Counted from the first letter of the stretch, positions 16,050-25,534 are shown. The stretch: 64,000 bases of DNA from JAXDJJ01 sp034665745 (GCA_034665745.1 JAXDJJ010000047.1:1-64000), one strand, 5' to 3'. The notes: generated from the sequence alone by a model not told the origin. Translations and numbers: made by a program.

Positions 16050-16535
16050 ATGAAGGTCGCCGTTATCTCAGATACGCACACCGAGGGGATGACCCGCGCG
16101 GTGCCGTCAACAGCATGGCCGTATCTGCAAACCGCCGACCACATCCTCCATGGTGGAGATGTCGTGGATCCCAGCTTGCTCGATGAGATGAAGAGCCTCG
16201 CTCCGGTGTCCGTGGTGATGGGCAACTGTGACGCGATGGATGTCCGGGACTGGGGAGCCGCCGACGATGTGATCCTCGAGCTCGGCGGCATCAAGATCGG
16301 GATGGTTCACGATGCCGGCGTGACAGCGGGACGACGCGAGCGCATGCGCAGGCTCTTTCCCGGTGTGAGGGTCGTCGTGTTCGGTCACTCACACATGCCG
16401 GTGAACGAAGACGATGGCGAGCTGCTGTTGTTCAACCCCGGCAGCCCCACATGGAAACGCAAAGCGCCGTTCCCCTCGATGGGCTTGTTATGGATCGAGA
16501 ACGGCAACGTCGAGGGTGAGATATTCCCCGTATGA
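16050..16535 (+). CDS. YfcE/MJ0936-type metallophosphoesterase
   Basis: A 161-residue calcineurin-like phosphoesterase with the five motifs in order: SDTH (residues 7-10), HGGDVVD, VMGNCD, MVHDAG and FGHSHMP. Such small enzymes hydrolyse phosphodiesters using two metal ions; the natural substrate is usually unknown. ATG 16050 is the natural start because the fold begins at once. It overlaps the PIG-L gene by 4 nt (ATGA). Confidence 0.88.
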   Translation: MKVAVISDTHTEGMTRAVPSTAWPYLQTADHILHGGDVVDPSLLDEMKSLAPVSVVMGNCDAMDVRDWGAADDVILELGGIKIGMVHDAGVTAGRRERMRRLFPGVRVVVFGHSHMPVNEDDGELLLFNPGSPTWKRKAPFPSMGLLWIENGNVEGEIFPV

Positions 16536-17242
16536 GCCAAACCGATGTCGCGAGTCTCGGCACGATCCTCGGTGTGTGGGCGCATCCCGATGACGAGACC
16601 TATCTATCGGCGGGGTTGATGACCCAAGCCATCCGCAATGGCCAGCGCGTCGTGTGTGTGACCGCGACGAAAGGCGAAGCGGGTTCGCAGGACGAAGAAC
16701 GGTGGCCTCTCGCTCGGCTCGCGGCCATCCGCGAGGCCGAGCTCATGGAATCGCTACGGATCCTCGGCGTGACCGAGCACCACTGGTTGGACTACCCGGA
16801 TGGCGGTTGCGACAAGGTCCCTGGCAACGAAGGAACTGCGAAGGTCGCGGCCCTCATCGAGGCGGTACAGCCGAACACGGTGCTGACCTTCGGTCCTGAT
16901 GGTCAAACCGGTCACCCCGATCACATCGCGGTCTGCGACTGGACGACCGCCGCGGTGCAGCAGTCAGGCTCGGCCGCACAGCTCTACTACTCGACCGTGA
17001 CGCCGGAATGGTGGGCAGGCCCGGGGACGGTTCTCGATCAGCATGACGTTTGGTTCGCCGGCAGACCCTCGATCACCGAGCCCGACGACCTCGCCATCAA
17101 CTTCGCGCCCGATCCCGAGCTGATGGAGCTCAAGTACCAGGCGATCTCGGCTCAGGAGAGTCAATCGGCCGGATTGCTTGCCGCTATCGGCAAGGACTTC
17201 TTCATGCAGTTCGGCGGAGAAGAGACCTACCGCAACCCCTAG
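16532..17242 (+). CDS. PIG-L family deacetylase (MshB/Mca-like)
   Basis: A 236-residue protein with the zinc motif A-H-P-D-D-E near residue 17, REAELMESLRILG, and TGHPDHIAVCDW supplying the third ligand. The family removes acetyl groups from N-acetylglucosamine derivatives, including mycothiol precursors and conjugates in Actinobacteria. It could be MshB or Mca, but the sequence alone does not decide. It is translationally coupled to the phosphoesterase. Confidence 0.85.
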   Translation: MSQTDVASLGTILGVWAHPDDETYLSAGLMTQAIRNGQRVVCVTATKGEAGSQDEERWPLARLAAIREAELMESLRILGVTEHHWLDYPDGGCDKVPGNEGTAKVAALIEAVQPNTVLTFGPDGQTGHPDHIAVCDWTTAAVQQSGSAAQLYYSTVTPEWWAGPGTVLDQHDVWFAGRPSITEPDDLAINFAPDPELMELKYQAISAQESQSAGLLAAIGKDFFMQFGGEETYRNP

Positions 17243-17253
17243 GTGGGGCCCGG

Positions 17254-18402
17254 TCAGTCCTGCTTGAGGACCCTGTCTATCCAGACGAACGGGTCCTTCA
17301 GCTCGCCGTAGGTCGGGAGGTTGTCGGGGGCGTCCCAGACCCGATTCAGGGCCGTGAGGCCCTCGAGCTGCTCCACGGCGGCACAGAAGGTCGCCCCGGT
17401 GGTCAAGAGGTCGCGATCCAGCGAGAAGCCGAGCACGCTCGCTAAGAGGTCCTTGGCCTCACTCGTCGTGGCCCGTTGCCGGGCAACGACCTCGGAGATC
17501 CTCGTCGGATCACCGAACAGCTCTGTCGCTACCGTGTCGCTGGCGCGGGTGGCGTAGCCCTCGTGCAGACCGACGAACGCGCGCACGCGATCCAGAGCCT
17601 GCTGGTGACCGGTGGTGGGCACGAGAGGGATCGAGGCATCTATCGCGACCCCCTCCTGCATCGCTTCGAGTCCTAACGTCTGAAGATCGACCAACCGGCG
17701 TTCCATCTCGCTCGTGTCGATCTCGATCGCGTCGATAAGGGAGGTCATCAGGTTTCGACGATAGGGCGCGACCCACGGCACCCCTTGCACAACCATGTAG
17801 CGCGCGACATCTTGCACCGCGACGAACCTGATCACTGCCTCCGGATCGAGTTCGTAGTCGTCTGCGAGTTTCTCGATGTTCGGCAACACCAAGACGATCC
17901 CGTTCTCTCCTTCGCGCGGGATAGACGGATCGAACCCCGAGATGACTTCACGCGCGAGATGTCCAACCAAGGTGCCGGACTGAAGACCCATCAGCAGTGG
18001 CCCCACCTGCTTCATCACTACTTTCATCTGTTGCATCGACTCGTCCTCGCCACCTTGGTTCGAGAACTCGTCGACGAATCTCGTTGCAAGGCGCTCGAGT
18101 AGCCATCGCCAGGCAGCGAGGGTCTTCGTTGCCCACCCCGAGCGAGACACGCCTTCACTCGTTATCGGTTCGATAAGAGGGAGCCGCGTGTAGCCGGCGA
18201 GCAATGTCTCGGATGCGTGCACACTCTCGGCGAGCACGCGACGACGCGCGTCGTTAACCGGAGTCTGCGCGACGCCTTCGGTTGCAACGGTGTCCGCGAC
18301 CTGCCCGGCTACCTCGAGATTGATCGGTCCATCGCCAGACGAAGCGAGCAGACGTTGGATCTCGCGAAAAAGCGGGATGTCGCCGAACGGTTCAGGATCC
18401 AC
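17254..18402 (-). CDS. DUF2342 protein with degenerate zinc motif
   Basis: About 382 residues of the DUF2342 (zincin-like, F420-associated) family: the N-terminal segment GDIPLFREIQRLL, FVDEFSNQGG, QVGPLLMGLQSGTLVGHLAREVISGFD, and the closing RVWDAPDNLPTYGELKDPFVWIDRVL. Where family members carry HExxH just before a GVPW segment, this one reads Q-D-V-A-R (AVQDVARYMVV), so catalytic zinc binding is not expected. I prefer GTG 18402 because homologous sequence begins there; GTG 18444 adds 14 residues. Role unknown. Confidence 0.8.
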   Translation of the reverse strand: MDPEPFGDIPLFREIQRLLASSGDGPINLEVAGQVADTVATEGVAQTPVNDARRRVLAESVHASETLLAGYTRLPLIEPITSEGVSRSGWATKTLAAWRWLLERLATRFVDEFSNQGGEDESMQQMKVVMKQVGPLLMGLQSGTLVGHLAREVISGFDPSIPREGENGIVLVLPNIEKLADDYELDPEAVIRFVAVQDVARYMVVQGVPWVAPYRRNLMTSLIDAIEIDTSEMERRLVDLQTLGLEAMQEGVAIDASIPLVPTTGHQQALDRVRAFVGLHEGYATRASDTVATELFGDPTRISEVVARQRATTSEAKDLLASVLGFSLDRDLLTTGATFCAAVEQLEGLTALNRVWDAPDNLPTYGELKDPFVWIDRVLKQD

Positions 18403-18565
18403 GTTTCTGATTGTCCCGCAGGCCGGTGACCTGCGTAGAAACACCTTTAAGGAGTTCGCGGAAACCCCTCTGTTACCCTGCGTGTGCGATAGGCGCCGGT
18501 CGAGAGTGTTGCTTTCCTGGTGCCGACTTGCGGGCAGTATCCAAAGACATAAAAGGAGTCGAAAC

Positions 18566-18859
18566 GTGATCTACCTGACTATCTTCCTTGCCGTCGCGGG
18601 CGCGGGCATCGGGATCCTGTGGCTCCATCAGCGACGCCAACGTAGCCACCTTCACTCGGTGAATGGCTTCCGCTCCGACCTCGAGCGCATCACGGCTCAC
18701 CAGATCGTGCTTCCCGACGCGCGCCCCACTCGGCAGCGCGCGGTCCCGAGTAAGCCTGGAGGCAAACTCAGGCCCGAGCCGCTCGACCCCGAACGCCGCG
18801 AGGCTGCACGTAGAAGGCTCGAACGACGCAGAGCCGCCGGGTCTAGCGCGCGCAGCTAG
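18566..18859 (+). CDS. small single-pass membrane protein
   Basis: A 97-residue protein with an N-terminal membrane helix (IYLTIFLAVAGAGIGILWL) and a basic, Arg- and Pro-rich cytoplasmic tail ending ERRRAAGSSARS. Start GTG 18566 follows AAAAGGAG. Located directly before mreB with a 12-nt gap, so it is likely part of that operon and may work at the membrane in shape or envelope assembly. That role is inference; I do not recognise the family. Confidence 0.65.
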   Translation: MIYLTIFLAVAGAGIGILWLHQRRQRSHLHSVNGFRSDLERITAHQIVLPDARPTRQRAVPSKPGGKLRPEPLDPERREAARRRLERRRAAGSSARS

Positions 18860-18871
18860 CAGACAAGTCTC

Positions 18872-19873
18872 ATGGCCCGCGACCTTGCGATCGACCTAGG
18901 CACTGCCAACACCCTCGTCTATCAAAAGCAGAAGGGCATCCTCTTCGCGGAACCCACCGTGATCGCGTTGAACAAAGAGACCGGCGCGGTACTCGCGATG
19001 GGTGAAGAGGCATGGCAGATGATCGGGCGCACGCCCGGTTACATCGTCGCGGTTCGCCCGTTGCGGTCGGGCGCGATCTCGGACTTCGAAGTTACCGAGA
19101 AGCTGATCCGCTTGATCTTGCAACGCTCGGGCGTCAACAAGTTCGCGCGACCCAAGGTCTTGATCTGTGTTCCAAGCGCGTTGACGGAAGTCGAACGACG
19201 CGCGGTCGAAGAAGCTGCTTTGTCGGCCGGGGCTCGCACCTGTTTCCTCATCGAGGAGCCCATGGCAGCCGCCATCGGGGCCGGGCTCCCGATCCACGAG
19301 CCCCTCGGGAACCTCGTGGTGGACGTGGGCGGGGGTACCAGCGAGGTGGCCCTGATCTCGATGGGCGGGATCGTCACGAACACGGCCGTGAGGGTCGGTG
19401 GCTTCGACCTCGATGCGGCGATCCAGAACTGGGTGCGCCGGGAGTACACGGTCGCGATAGGCGAGCGGACCGCTGAGCGCATCAAGATCGCCATCGGGTC
19501 GGCTTTCCCCCTTGCCCAGGAGGAGAAGGCCGAGCTCAGAGGGCGAGACCTGGCTACAGGGCTTCCAAAGACGATCCTCATCACTTCGGAAGAGATCCGC
19601 GAAGCGATCGCCGAGCCCATCCGCACGATCGTCACTGCGGTGGTCGAGTGCATCGGTGCGTCCCCGCCGGACCTCGTGCAGGACGTCCTTACTCACGGCA
19701 TCACGTTGACCGGAGGGAGCGGGATGCTCTCGGGCCTCGACATGCTCCTGTCCCAGGAGACCGAAGTGCCGGTCCACATCACCGAGCAGCCTCTCGAGGC
19801 CGTCGTCATGGGGGCCGGGCGATGCCTGGAGGCGTTCGGCAATCTCAAATCCGTGCTTCTGGCGAATCGCTAG
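18872..19873 (+). CDS. mreB: rod-shape protein MreB
   Basis: A 333-residue actin-fold ATPase. Phosphate-1 loop AIDLGTANTLVY at the N-terminus, phosphate-2 loop VVDVGGGTSEVALIS, and the adenosine motif TLTGGSGMLSGLD are intact, at the normal MreB length. It polymerises under the membrane to guide lateral wall synthesis. Neither mreC nor mreD nor rodA is adjacent; instead a small membrane protein precedes and a PDZ-Lon protease follows. Confidence 0.93.
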   Translation: MARDLAIDLGTANTLVYQKQKGILFAEPTVIALNKETGAVLAMGEEAWQMIGRTPGYIVAVRPLRSGAISDFEVTEKLIRLILQRSGVNKFARPKVLICVPSALTEVERRAVEEAALSAGARTCFLIEEPMAAAIGAGLPIHEPLGNLVVDVGGGTSEVALISMGGIVTNTAVRVGGFDLDAAIQNWVRREYTVAIGERTAERIKIAIGSAFPLAQEEKAELRGRDLATGLPKTILITSEEIREAIAEPIRTIVTAVVECIGASPPDLVQDVLTHGITLTGGSGMLSGLDMLLSQETEVPVHITEQPLEAVVMGAGRCLEAFGNLKSVLLANR

Positions 19874-19887
19874 AACCCACTCGACCG

Positions 19888-19893
19888 TAGGGT
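19888..19893 (+). promoter_or_regulatory. putative -10 hexamer for the PDZ-Lon protease gene
   Basis: TAGGGT ends 6 nt before ATG 19900. No ribosome binding site is visible, so a leaderless message is likely. Confidence 0.35.
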
Positions 19894-19899
19894 TCGTCC

Positions 19900-20949
19900 A
19901 TGCAGCGTGACGAGTTCGAACCTCCCCAACATCCGGACGCGCAACCGGTAAAAGCCGTGCCGGTATGGCGGTGGGTAGCGATATCCGTGTTGATGGTGGC
20001 CCTGACCGCGGCCGCGATCTTCGTTCCGATCCCGATCGTCTTCCTGTACCTGCCCGGCCCCGTTCGCAACGTCGAAGAGCTGGTCAAGGTGAGTGACGGC
20101 CGGGTCTATTCCTCCGAGGGCGCGTTGTACATGACGACGGTCTCGGTCGACACAGATGTCAGCTTCGTCGAACTCATCATCGCGGCGATCTCTCCCGATC
20201 AACGAGTCGTGATGAAGGAAGACGTGACCGGCGGCCAGTCACTCGAGCAACTCCAGACCGAGCAGCAAGCAGAGATGGAGAACAGCCAAGCGAACGCCCG
20301 CCAGGTTGCCTTCAGCGAACTCGGCCTGGACCACCCCACCGGTGACGGCGCCAAGGTCGTGACCACGATTACAGGGGCGCCTGCAGATGGAGTGCTGGAA
20401 CCCGATGACGTCATCGTCGCAGTCGACGGCGAGCCGATCGAGACGACCTGCGACGTTGGCCGGGCCATCGATGGTCACGACACGGGCGACGAGATCACCG
20501 TCACCGTGACCCGTGATGGGAGAGAACGTGATTTCGATCTGAAGCTCGTGCCCAACCCGATCGATGGATCGCCGGGGTTCATAGGGGTGCAGATGCGCAC
20601 GGTCCACTTCCAGTTCGATCCCGGCGTGACGGTGGATTTCGAGACTGGGCAGATAGCGGGGCCATCGGCTGGCTTGATGCTGTCTCTGGCCCTCTACGAC
20701 CTACTCACCCCCGAAGATCTGACGGCCGGGCATCAGATCGCAGGGACGGGCACGCTCGAATGTGATGGTGGGGTTGGACCGATCGGGGGCATCCAGCAGA
20801 AGGTGGCTGGGGCCCGGGCCGAGGGGGCCGAGATCTTCCTCGCTCCGCTTGCGAACGTTGAAGAGGCACGTGCTGTGGCTCACGGGATCAAGATCGTTCC
20901 CATAGGCACCTTCGACGATGCGGTGGAGTACCTCGGGGGTTTGGAATAG
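19900..20949 (+). CDS. membrane-anchored PDZ-Lon (S16) protease, YlbL-like
   Basis: A 349-residue protein: one membrane helix (about 24-52), an extracytoplasmic region, a PDZ domain (about 140-215, with ADGVLEPDDVIVAVDGEPI), and a Lon-type proteolytic domain with the Ser-Lys dyad: Ser in AGPSAGLM and Lys in GGIQQKVAGA. The ATPase part of Lon is absent, as in YlbL proteins, which act in envelope quality control. The stop is followed 20 nt later by a sensor kinase gene. Confidence 0.9.
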   Translation: MQRDEFEPPQHPDAQPVKAVPVWRWVAISVLMVALTAAAIFVPIPIVFLYLPGPVRNVEELVKVSDGRVYSSEGALYMTTVSVDTDVSFVELIIAAISPDQRVVMKEDVTGGQSLEQLQTEQQAEMENSQANARQVAFSELGLDHPTGDGAKVVTTITGAPADGVLEPDDVIVAVDGEPIETTCDVGRAIDGHDTGDEITVTVTRDGRERDFDLKLVPNPIDGSPGFIGVQMRTVHFQFDPGVTVDFETGQIAGPSAGLMLSLALYDLLTPEDLTAGHQIAGTGTLECDGGVGPIGGIQQKVAGARAEGAEIFLAPLANVEEARAVAHGIKIVPIGTFDDAVEYLGGLE

Positions 20950-20969
20950 ATAGGGGAAACTGACCCGAG

Positions 20970-23807
20970 ATGTTTGAGCGATTCCTAGCGGTTCCGCTGC
21001 ACTTCACGATCGAGTTCCTCGGGTTCCTAGTGGTCGCCGGGGGTGCATTCCTCGTGCCCAGCCGGCCCTCGTTGATCCCAGGCACACGAGCGAACCGCCT
21101 CGTCGCCGCGAGCGGGTTCGCCTCGCTTGCCATCGCCCAGGTCCTCCATGGCGGTTCCTTCGGGGTCGCGGACTACGACGGGGCCCAGATCTTGATCGCG
21201 TTCAAGACCCTCGGTATGGCCTTGATCCTCATGGGCATCGTGGGGGCCGCGCGGCCCTCGGCGGCGGGGATGGCGTTCGCTGCAACTCCGGAAGCCTCGC
21301 AAGGCGTGGTGGGCTTCTTGCCCGCTGTATCCGCCGGCATCGTCGCCTTGATGGCTCTGGCGGCATCGATGCGTTCGTCGAAGGAACTCCGGCGCCTCGC
21401 CCTCGGGATGGTCCTGATCGCGATCGCGGAGGGACTGATCCCTCTGGCGGATACGAGCGACACCGCGCGCCTCGCCGGGAGCTACGAGCTCTTATCGCAT
21501 GTCATCAGGACGCTTGGGTACTTCGGCGTTGCCGCGTGGCTATGGACCGGTGTCCGGTCGAGCATCCGCACCCGCTTCGTAGCGTCGTTCGTTGCGCTCC
21601 TTGTCGTCGTCGTTCTGGCGCTCTCTTCGGCATTGACGGGCGTCATCGCGAACAACGTAGAAAGCAGCGAGCTCGAGCGCGTGTCGGGCCAGGTGGACCA
21701 GGTCGAGCGACTGCTTGGTGGCTCCAACCTCCGCGCCATGGCACAACAGGTGCAGGGGGCCGCGGGGGCAAAGAACATCACGTGCGCCATCACACCCTGT
21801 TCCGATCTCGCGATAGCCCCGCAAGTTGCTGCCGCCGCGACTCAAGCAAACCCGCTCGTCAAAGCAGACCTCGTCGTGCTTGCCCGCATGTCGGAGTCAC
21901 CGAGCAACGGGAAGCTGCTTGGCTACTCGGGCAACGGCGGCAACGTCAGCGGGGGCAAGGTCAAAGTCCTCAAGACGGAGGACGTTGTAGCTCTGTTGGG
22001 AACCGCCCCCGTGCAAGTGGTGCTTACCGAAGTTGGCGCCGACAGCAGCGTCGACCTGGTTCGGGTCGGCGAGTCGGCGGCTGTGGTGGGCGTGTCGCGG
22101 GTTCCTCCGGATTCTCGGAGAGCCTCGGGCATCGTCGTGCTCGTCGACTTCTTGGATTTCCTCACGGTCGACGACATCAAGCGAAACGTCGGTGGCACCG
22201 CGGCTTCCCTCGTGATCGGCAAGAAGGTGGCCGCCACGACCCTGAGCCGGGATGTGACGGCGACCGATCTGGTCCCCACCACTCTTCGCGAGGATCTCGA
22301 TTTCGCGAAGGGCGGGATCATCGCCGAGCCTCAGGAGATAGGAGGCGCCACCTATTACAGCGCGGTGACCGCGCTCGAGAGTGATGATGGCTTCGACGTT
22401 GGCTACCTCGTTCTGAGTTCACCGTCGAGGTCCGTGACCTCTGCACGAGAGAACGTGACGCGGGTGCTGTTCCTCGTCGCACTGGCGGTTGGCGCCATCG
22501 TCCTCATGCTCGCCTACTACTCGGGAAGCCGGATCACTCGCCCGATCCAGACCCTGACGGAAACCGCGCAACGCATCCGTGAAGGAGACCTCAAGGCGCA
22601 GGCTGAGGTTGCCGGTGAGGACGAGGTAGGTCAACTCGGCGAGACGTTCAACGAGATGACCTCTTCGTTGTTCCGCATGACGAACGATCTGAGGCAAGCG
22701 GCGCGCGACGAGCACACATTGCGTGCACAGGTCGAAGCGATCATCGAATCTATGGCCGATGGGTTGGTCGCGGTCGATGCCGACGGCAAGGTCATCGCGT
22801 TCAACCGCGAGGCGGAACAGATCACCGGGCTGAAGGCGAAGTCCGTTACCGGCAAGCCGATCGAGAAGGTCCTTGATGCAAGGGACGGACAAGGCGGGAA
22901 GGTCACCCTGCCGATCTTCGATCTCGCCGAAGGCTCGGTCGGTGGCGTATTCATCCACCGCAAAGGCGACCAGGTTCCGGTGTCTGTCGTGAGCGCGGCC
23001 CTGCGCACGGAGGAGGGCGAGACCGACGGTGGCGTTGCAGTGTTGCGCGACATGACTCGCGAGCGGGAGGTCGAGCGGATGAAGTCGGAGTTCCTTTCCA
23101 ACATCTCGCACGAGCTGCGCACTCCTCTTACGCCGATCAAGGGCTACGCCGAGATCCTCGTGAAGAAGGAGATCCCTGCTGCGAAGGTCAAGCAGTTCAC
23201 CCAGGGGATCCTCGAATCGACCGGGAAGCTCGAACGCATCGTGGAACTGCTGGTCGACTTCGCGGCCCTCGAAGCGGGCCGCTTGTCGCCTCGGTCGGCG
23301 TCGGTAGATCTCGCCGCGATGGTCGAGAAGGTCGCCGGTGAGTGGGAGCTGAGAACACCGAGGCACACGGTCGTCACCGCGGTGGGGGACAAGCTGCCGA
23401 TGGTCATAGGCGACGAGCGTCTCCTGAAACGATCCTTGGAAGAGATCCTCGACAACGCAGTGAAGTTCTCTCCCCAGGGCGGCACGATCACCTTGGAGGC
23501 GATGAGCACGGGCCGTCAGAACGGCGACGAGCGCCGGCGGAGGACTCGCACGGTCGAGGTCGTGGTGTCCGACGAGGGGATCGGGATCCCCGAGGAGGAT
23601 CTGGCCTCGGTCTTCTCGGATTTCCACCAGCTGGACGGATCCGAGACCCGTTCGTACGGGGGCCTGGGGCTGGGGCTTGCCTTCGTTAGGCGCATCGTCG
23701 AGGCGCACGACGGCAGCGTGAGCGTGGAGAGCGAGCTCGACCACGGAACCCGCCTGACCGTCAGCCTCCCAGCCGCAAAAGCTACGGCTCCAGGCGCAGA
23801 TAACTAG
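20970..23807 (+). CDS. large membrane sensor histidine kinase (HAMP-PAS-HisKA-HATPase)
   Basis: A 945-residue kinase. The first 215 residues contain about six membrane helices, followed by an extracytoplasmic sensor segment (about 220-495), another helix, HAMP (SGSRITRPIQTLTETAQRI), PAS (AIIESMADGLVAVDADGK), HisKA with the phospho-acceptor H714 (NISHELRTPL), and the ATPase domain (DNAVKFSPQGG; GLGLGLAFVRRIVEAHDG). A receiver gene lies 1.3 kb downstream and could be its partner. The ligand is unknown; the double membrane module is unusual. Confidence 0.92.
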   Translation: MFERFLAVPLHFTIEFLGFLVVAGGAFLVPSRPSLIPGTRANRLVAASGFASLAIAQVLHGGSFGVADYDGAQILIAFKTLGMALILMGIVGAARPSAAGMAFAATPEASQGVVGFLPAVSAGIVALMALAASMRSSKELRRLALGMVLIAIAEGLIPLADTSDTARLAGSYELLSHVIRTLGYFGVAAWLWTGVRSSIRTRFVASFVALLVVVVLALSSALTGVIANNVESSELERVSGQVDQVERLLGGSNLRAMAQQVQGAAGAKNITCAITPCSDLAIAPQVAAAATQANPLVKADLVVLARMSESPSNGKLLGYSGNGGNVSGGKVKVLKTEDVVALLGTAPVQVVLTEVGADSSVDLVRVGESAAVVGVSRVPPDSRRASGIVVLVDFLDFLTVDDIKRNVGGTAASLVIGKKVAATTLSRDVTATDLVPTTLREDLDFAKGGIIAEPQEIGGATYYSAVTALESDDGFDVGYLVLSSPSRSVTSARENVTRVLFLVALAVGAIVLMLAYYSGSRITRPIQTLTETAQRIREGDLKAQAEVAGEDEVGQLGETFNEMTSSLFRMTNDLRQAARDEHTLRAQVEAIIESMADGLVAVDADGKVIAFNREAEQITGLKAKSVTGKPIEKVLDARDGQGGKVTLPIFDLAEGSVGGVFIHRKGDQVPVSVVSAALRTEEGETDGGVAVLRDMTREREVERMKSEFLSNISHELRTPLTPIKGYAEILVKKEIPAAKVKQFTQGILESTGKLERIVELLVDFAALEAGRLSPRSASVDLAAMVEKVAGEWELRTPRHTVVTAVGDKLPMVIGDERLLKRSLEEILDNAVKFSPQGGTITLEAMSTGRQNGDERRRRTRTVEVVVSDEGIGIPEEDLASVFSDFHQLDGSETRSYGGLGLGLAFVRRIVEAHDGSVSVESELDHGTRLTVSLPAAKATAPGADN

Positions 23808-23902
23808 TTAATCTGGGCTATTCACATACGCCCCCAACATGCGCAGAATCTCGTATATCGGACTTAAGTAGGACATAGGGCATTCCGACAACCCAAGGAA
23901 CG

Positions 23903-25132
23903 ATGAAGAAATTCGCCATTCCTCTCGTGATGTTTCTCTTCGCCGGGGCGGCTTGCTGGCCGTTCGACGGTGAAGAAGCCCTTGCTGCGATGACCCTGCG
24001 GAAGCCGGGCGGCGGCAAGGTGCAGATCGTGCGCGCCTCTCAAGAAACCATCACAGTTGGCGCCGAGGATGTGTCCGTACAGCCGGGCGACATCATCCGT
24101 ACATACGAAGGTGCCCTCGCACAGGTCGCGCTCGAAGGCGAACGTGTCGCATGGGTCGGGGGCCGCGCCCAGCCAAGTGCAGGCGTGCCACAAGCCGAGA
24201 TGAAGATCGTCAGCACCTCGAGCGTCGAGAACCAGACCGGAACCGTGATGGCCGAAGCCACCGATCCGATGAAGATCCGTTTCGGCGACGCGGTTGCGAG
24301 CGGGACCGAAAGCGTTTTCCGAGTCGACCGGCGCTCGGGCTACACCCGGGCCGCGTCGTACGAGGGAACCGTGCGCGTCGCAGCACCAGGCGAGGCGAAC
24401 GTGGTTCTCGAGCGTCTCTTCGAAGCTCCCGCCACAGCGAGCGATCTCCGTGCTCCGCGGCCATATCAACTCGACCCGGCGGACCCCTTCGATGGCAAGC
24501 AGTTGGGCGATGTCATCGAGCTTGAGAAGACCCTTACGACGTTGTCGCTCGGATTCGTCAACCAACTCGGCAAGCAGAAGCCCCCGCTGGCGTACTTCAA
24601 CGCATTCGCCGGAAACAAGGACGTCAGCCACATCAAGCGCTACATGAGTCGTCCGACGGTCGACCTGTTGCTGGGCTTCACCGTTGCGTTGAACACGAAG
24701 GCGTATCCGTTCGCCGATGCTTTGGACGAAGCGTTCCGCAATCGCGATAGCGGCGGGTCGTGGGGAGTCGTTGCATCGATACTGCGCTCGAATCCCAAGC
24801 TCCTACTCGCCGACCTCGAGGGGATCATCGAAGCTAGTCAGGTCGTCGCCGGTGGGACGGGCGAGAACCCGGTGTTCAGCGCTGGCGCTGCGAAGGACGC
24901 AAGCTCTGGTGTTGGTTCGCAACCAGGTGACACGAGCGGTGGCGGCGACAACGGTGATGGCACCGTGGCTCAACCGCCGGACGACGGTGGCGGCAACGAA
25001 CCACCCCCCGACCAGGCCGAGGATTGCAGCAGCGGCCCCGAGTGTGACGTCAAGGACATCACCGACGGATTGCCGAACGGCCCGACCCCTCAGCCGAGCC
25101 CTTCGAACATCCTGGATGGGGTAAAGCCCTAG
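23903..25132 (+). CDS. FecR-like secreted or lipid-anchored protein
   Basis: A 409-residue exported protein. The signal sequence MKKFAIPLVMFLFAGAAC ends at C18, a possible but imperfect lipobox. Residues 33-150 have a FecR-like beta pattern (VQIVRASQETITVGAEDVSVQPGD; RFGDAVASGTESVFRVDRR). The middle is helical and the last 90 residues are a low-complexity Gly/Pro/Asp tail that probably spans the envelope. It sits between the sensor kinase and a receiver and could be a signal input for them; that is inference. Confidence 0.65.
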   Translation: MKKFAIPLVMFLFAGAACWPFDGEEALAAMTLRKPGGGKVQIVRASQETITVGAEDVSVQPGDIIRTYEGALAQVALEGERVAWVGGRAQPSAGVPQAEMKIVSTSSVENQTGTVMAEATDPMKIRFGDAVASGTESVFRVDRRSGYTRAASYEGTVRVAAPGEANVVLERLFEAPATASDLRAPRPYQLDPADPFDGKQLGDVIELEKTLTTLSLGFVNQLGKQKPPLAYFNAFAGNKDVSHIKRYMSRPTVDLLLGFTVALNTKAYPFADALDEAFRNRDSGGSWGVVASILRSNPKLLLADLEGIIEASQVVAGGTGENPVFSAGAAKDASSGVGSQPGDTSGGGDNGDGTVAQPPDDGGGNEPPPDQAEDCSSGPECDVKDITDGLPNGPTPQPSPSNILDGVKP

Positions 25133-25146
25133 CCCTGCCTCACGGG

Positions 25147-25152
25147 TAGATT
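25147..25152 (+). promoter_or_regulatory. putative -10 hexamer for the receiver gene
   Basis: TAGATT ends 6 nt before ATG 25159; no ribosome binding site is visible between them. Confidence 0.4.
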
Positions 25153-25158
25153 GCGTGG

Positions 25159-25515
25159 ATGGGGCAGGTTGTTCTGGTGGCGGAGGACGATCCAAGCGTT
25201 CGGATGACGATCGAATTCGTCCTGAACGACGAGGGGTTCGAGGTCTTACTCGCAGAGGATGGCGAGCAGGCCCTGAAGGTCGCCCTCGAGTCGAAACCAG
25301 ACATCATCTTGCTCGACCAGATCATGCCGAAGATGGATGGCAAAGAGGTCCTGACCGCCTTGCGCAGCAACGATTCCACGAAGGACATCCCCGTGCTGGT
25401 TCTCACCGGCATGGCCCGAGGCGAGCCGTCCGAGTGGCCTGGAGCCACGTTCGTGGGCAAGCCGTTCTCTCCCGATGCTCTGGTCCAACGGATCAGAGAG
25501 GTTCTCGCGCGGTAA
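25159..25515 (+). CDS. single-domain response regulator (CheY-like)
   Basis: A 118-residue receiver with every switch residue: acidic pair D10-D11, phospho-acceptor D53 (LLDQIMPKMDG), T83 (VLTGMA) and K101-P (VGKPF). It lacks an output domain, so it must act by protein contact. The sensor kinase at 20970-23807 is the nearest candidate partner, separated only by the FecR-like gene on the same strand. Confidence 0.9.
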   Translation: MGQVVLVAEDDPSVRMTIEFVLNDEGFEVLLAEDGEQALKVALESKPDIILLDQIMPKMDGKEVLTALRSNDSTKDIPVLVLTGMARGEPSEWPGATFVGKPFSPDALVQRIREVLAR

Positions 25516-25528
25516 CCAGATAAGCGTT

Positions 25529-25534
25529 TAGCCT
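25529..25534 (+). promoter_or_regulatory. putative -10 hexamer for the UPF0182 gene
   Basis: TAGCCT ends 8 nt before ATG 25543; no ribosome binding site is present, consistent with a leaderless message. Confidence 0.4.

Noticed and set aside
17800..17814. Sequencing error as the reason for the missing HExxH
   Set aside because: Reading frame and family pattern stay intact on both sides and several codons differ, so a single error cannot explain it.
22419..23744. Minus-strand open frame of about 441 codons opposite the large sensor kinase
   Set aside because: Shadow of the kinase reading frame; no recognisable motif and no start signal.
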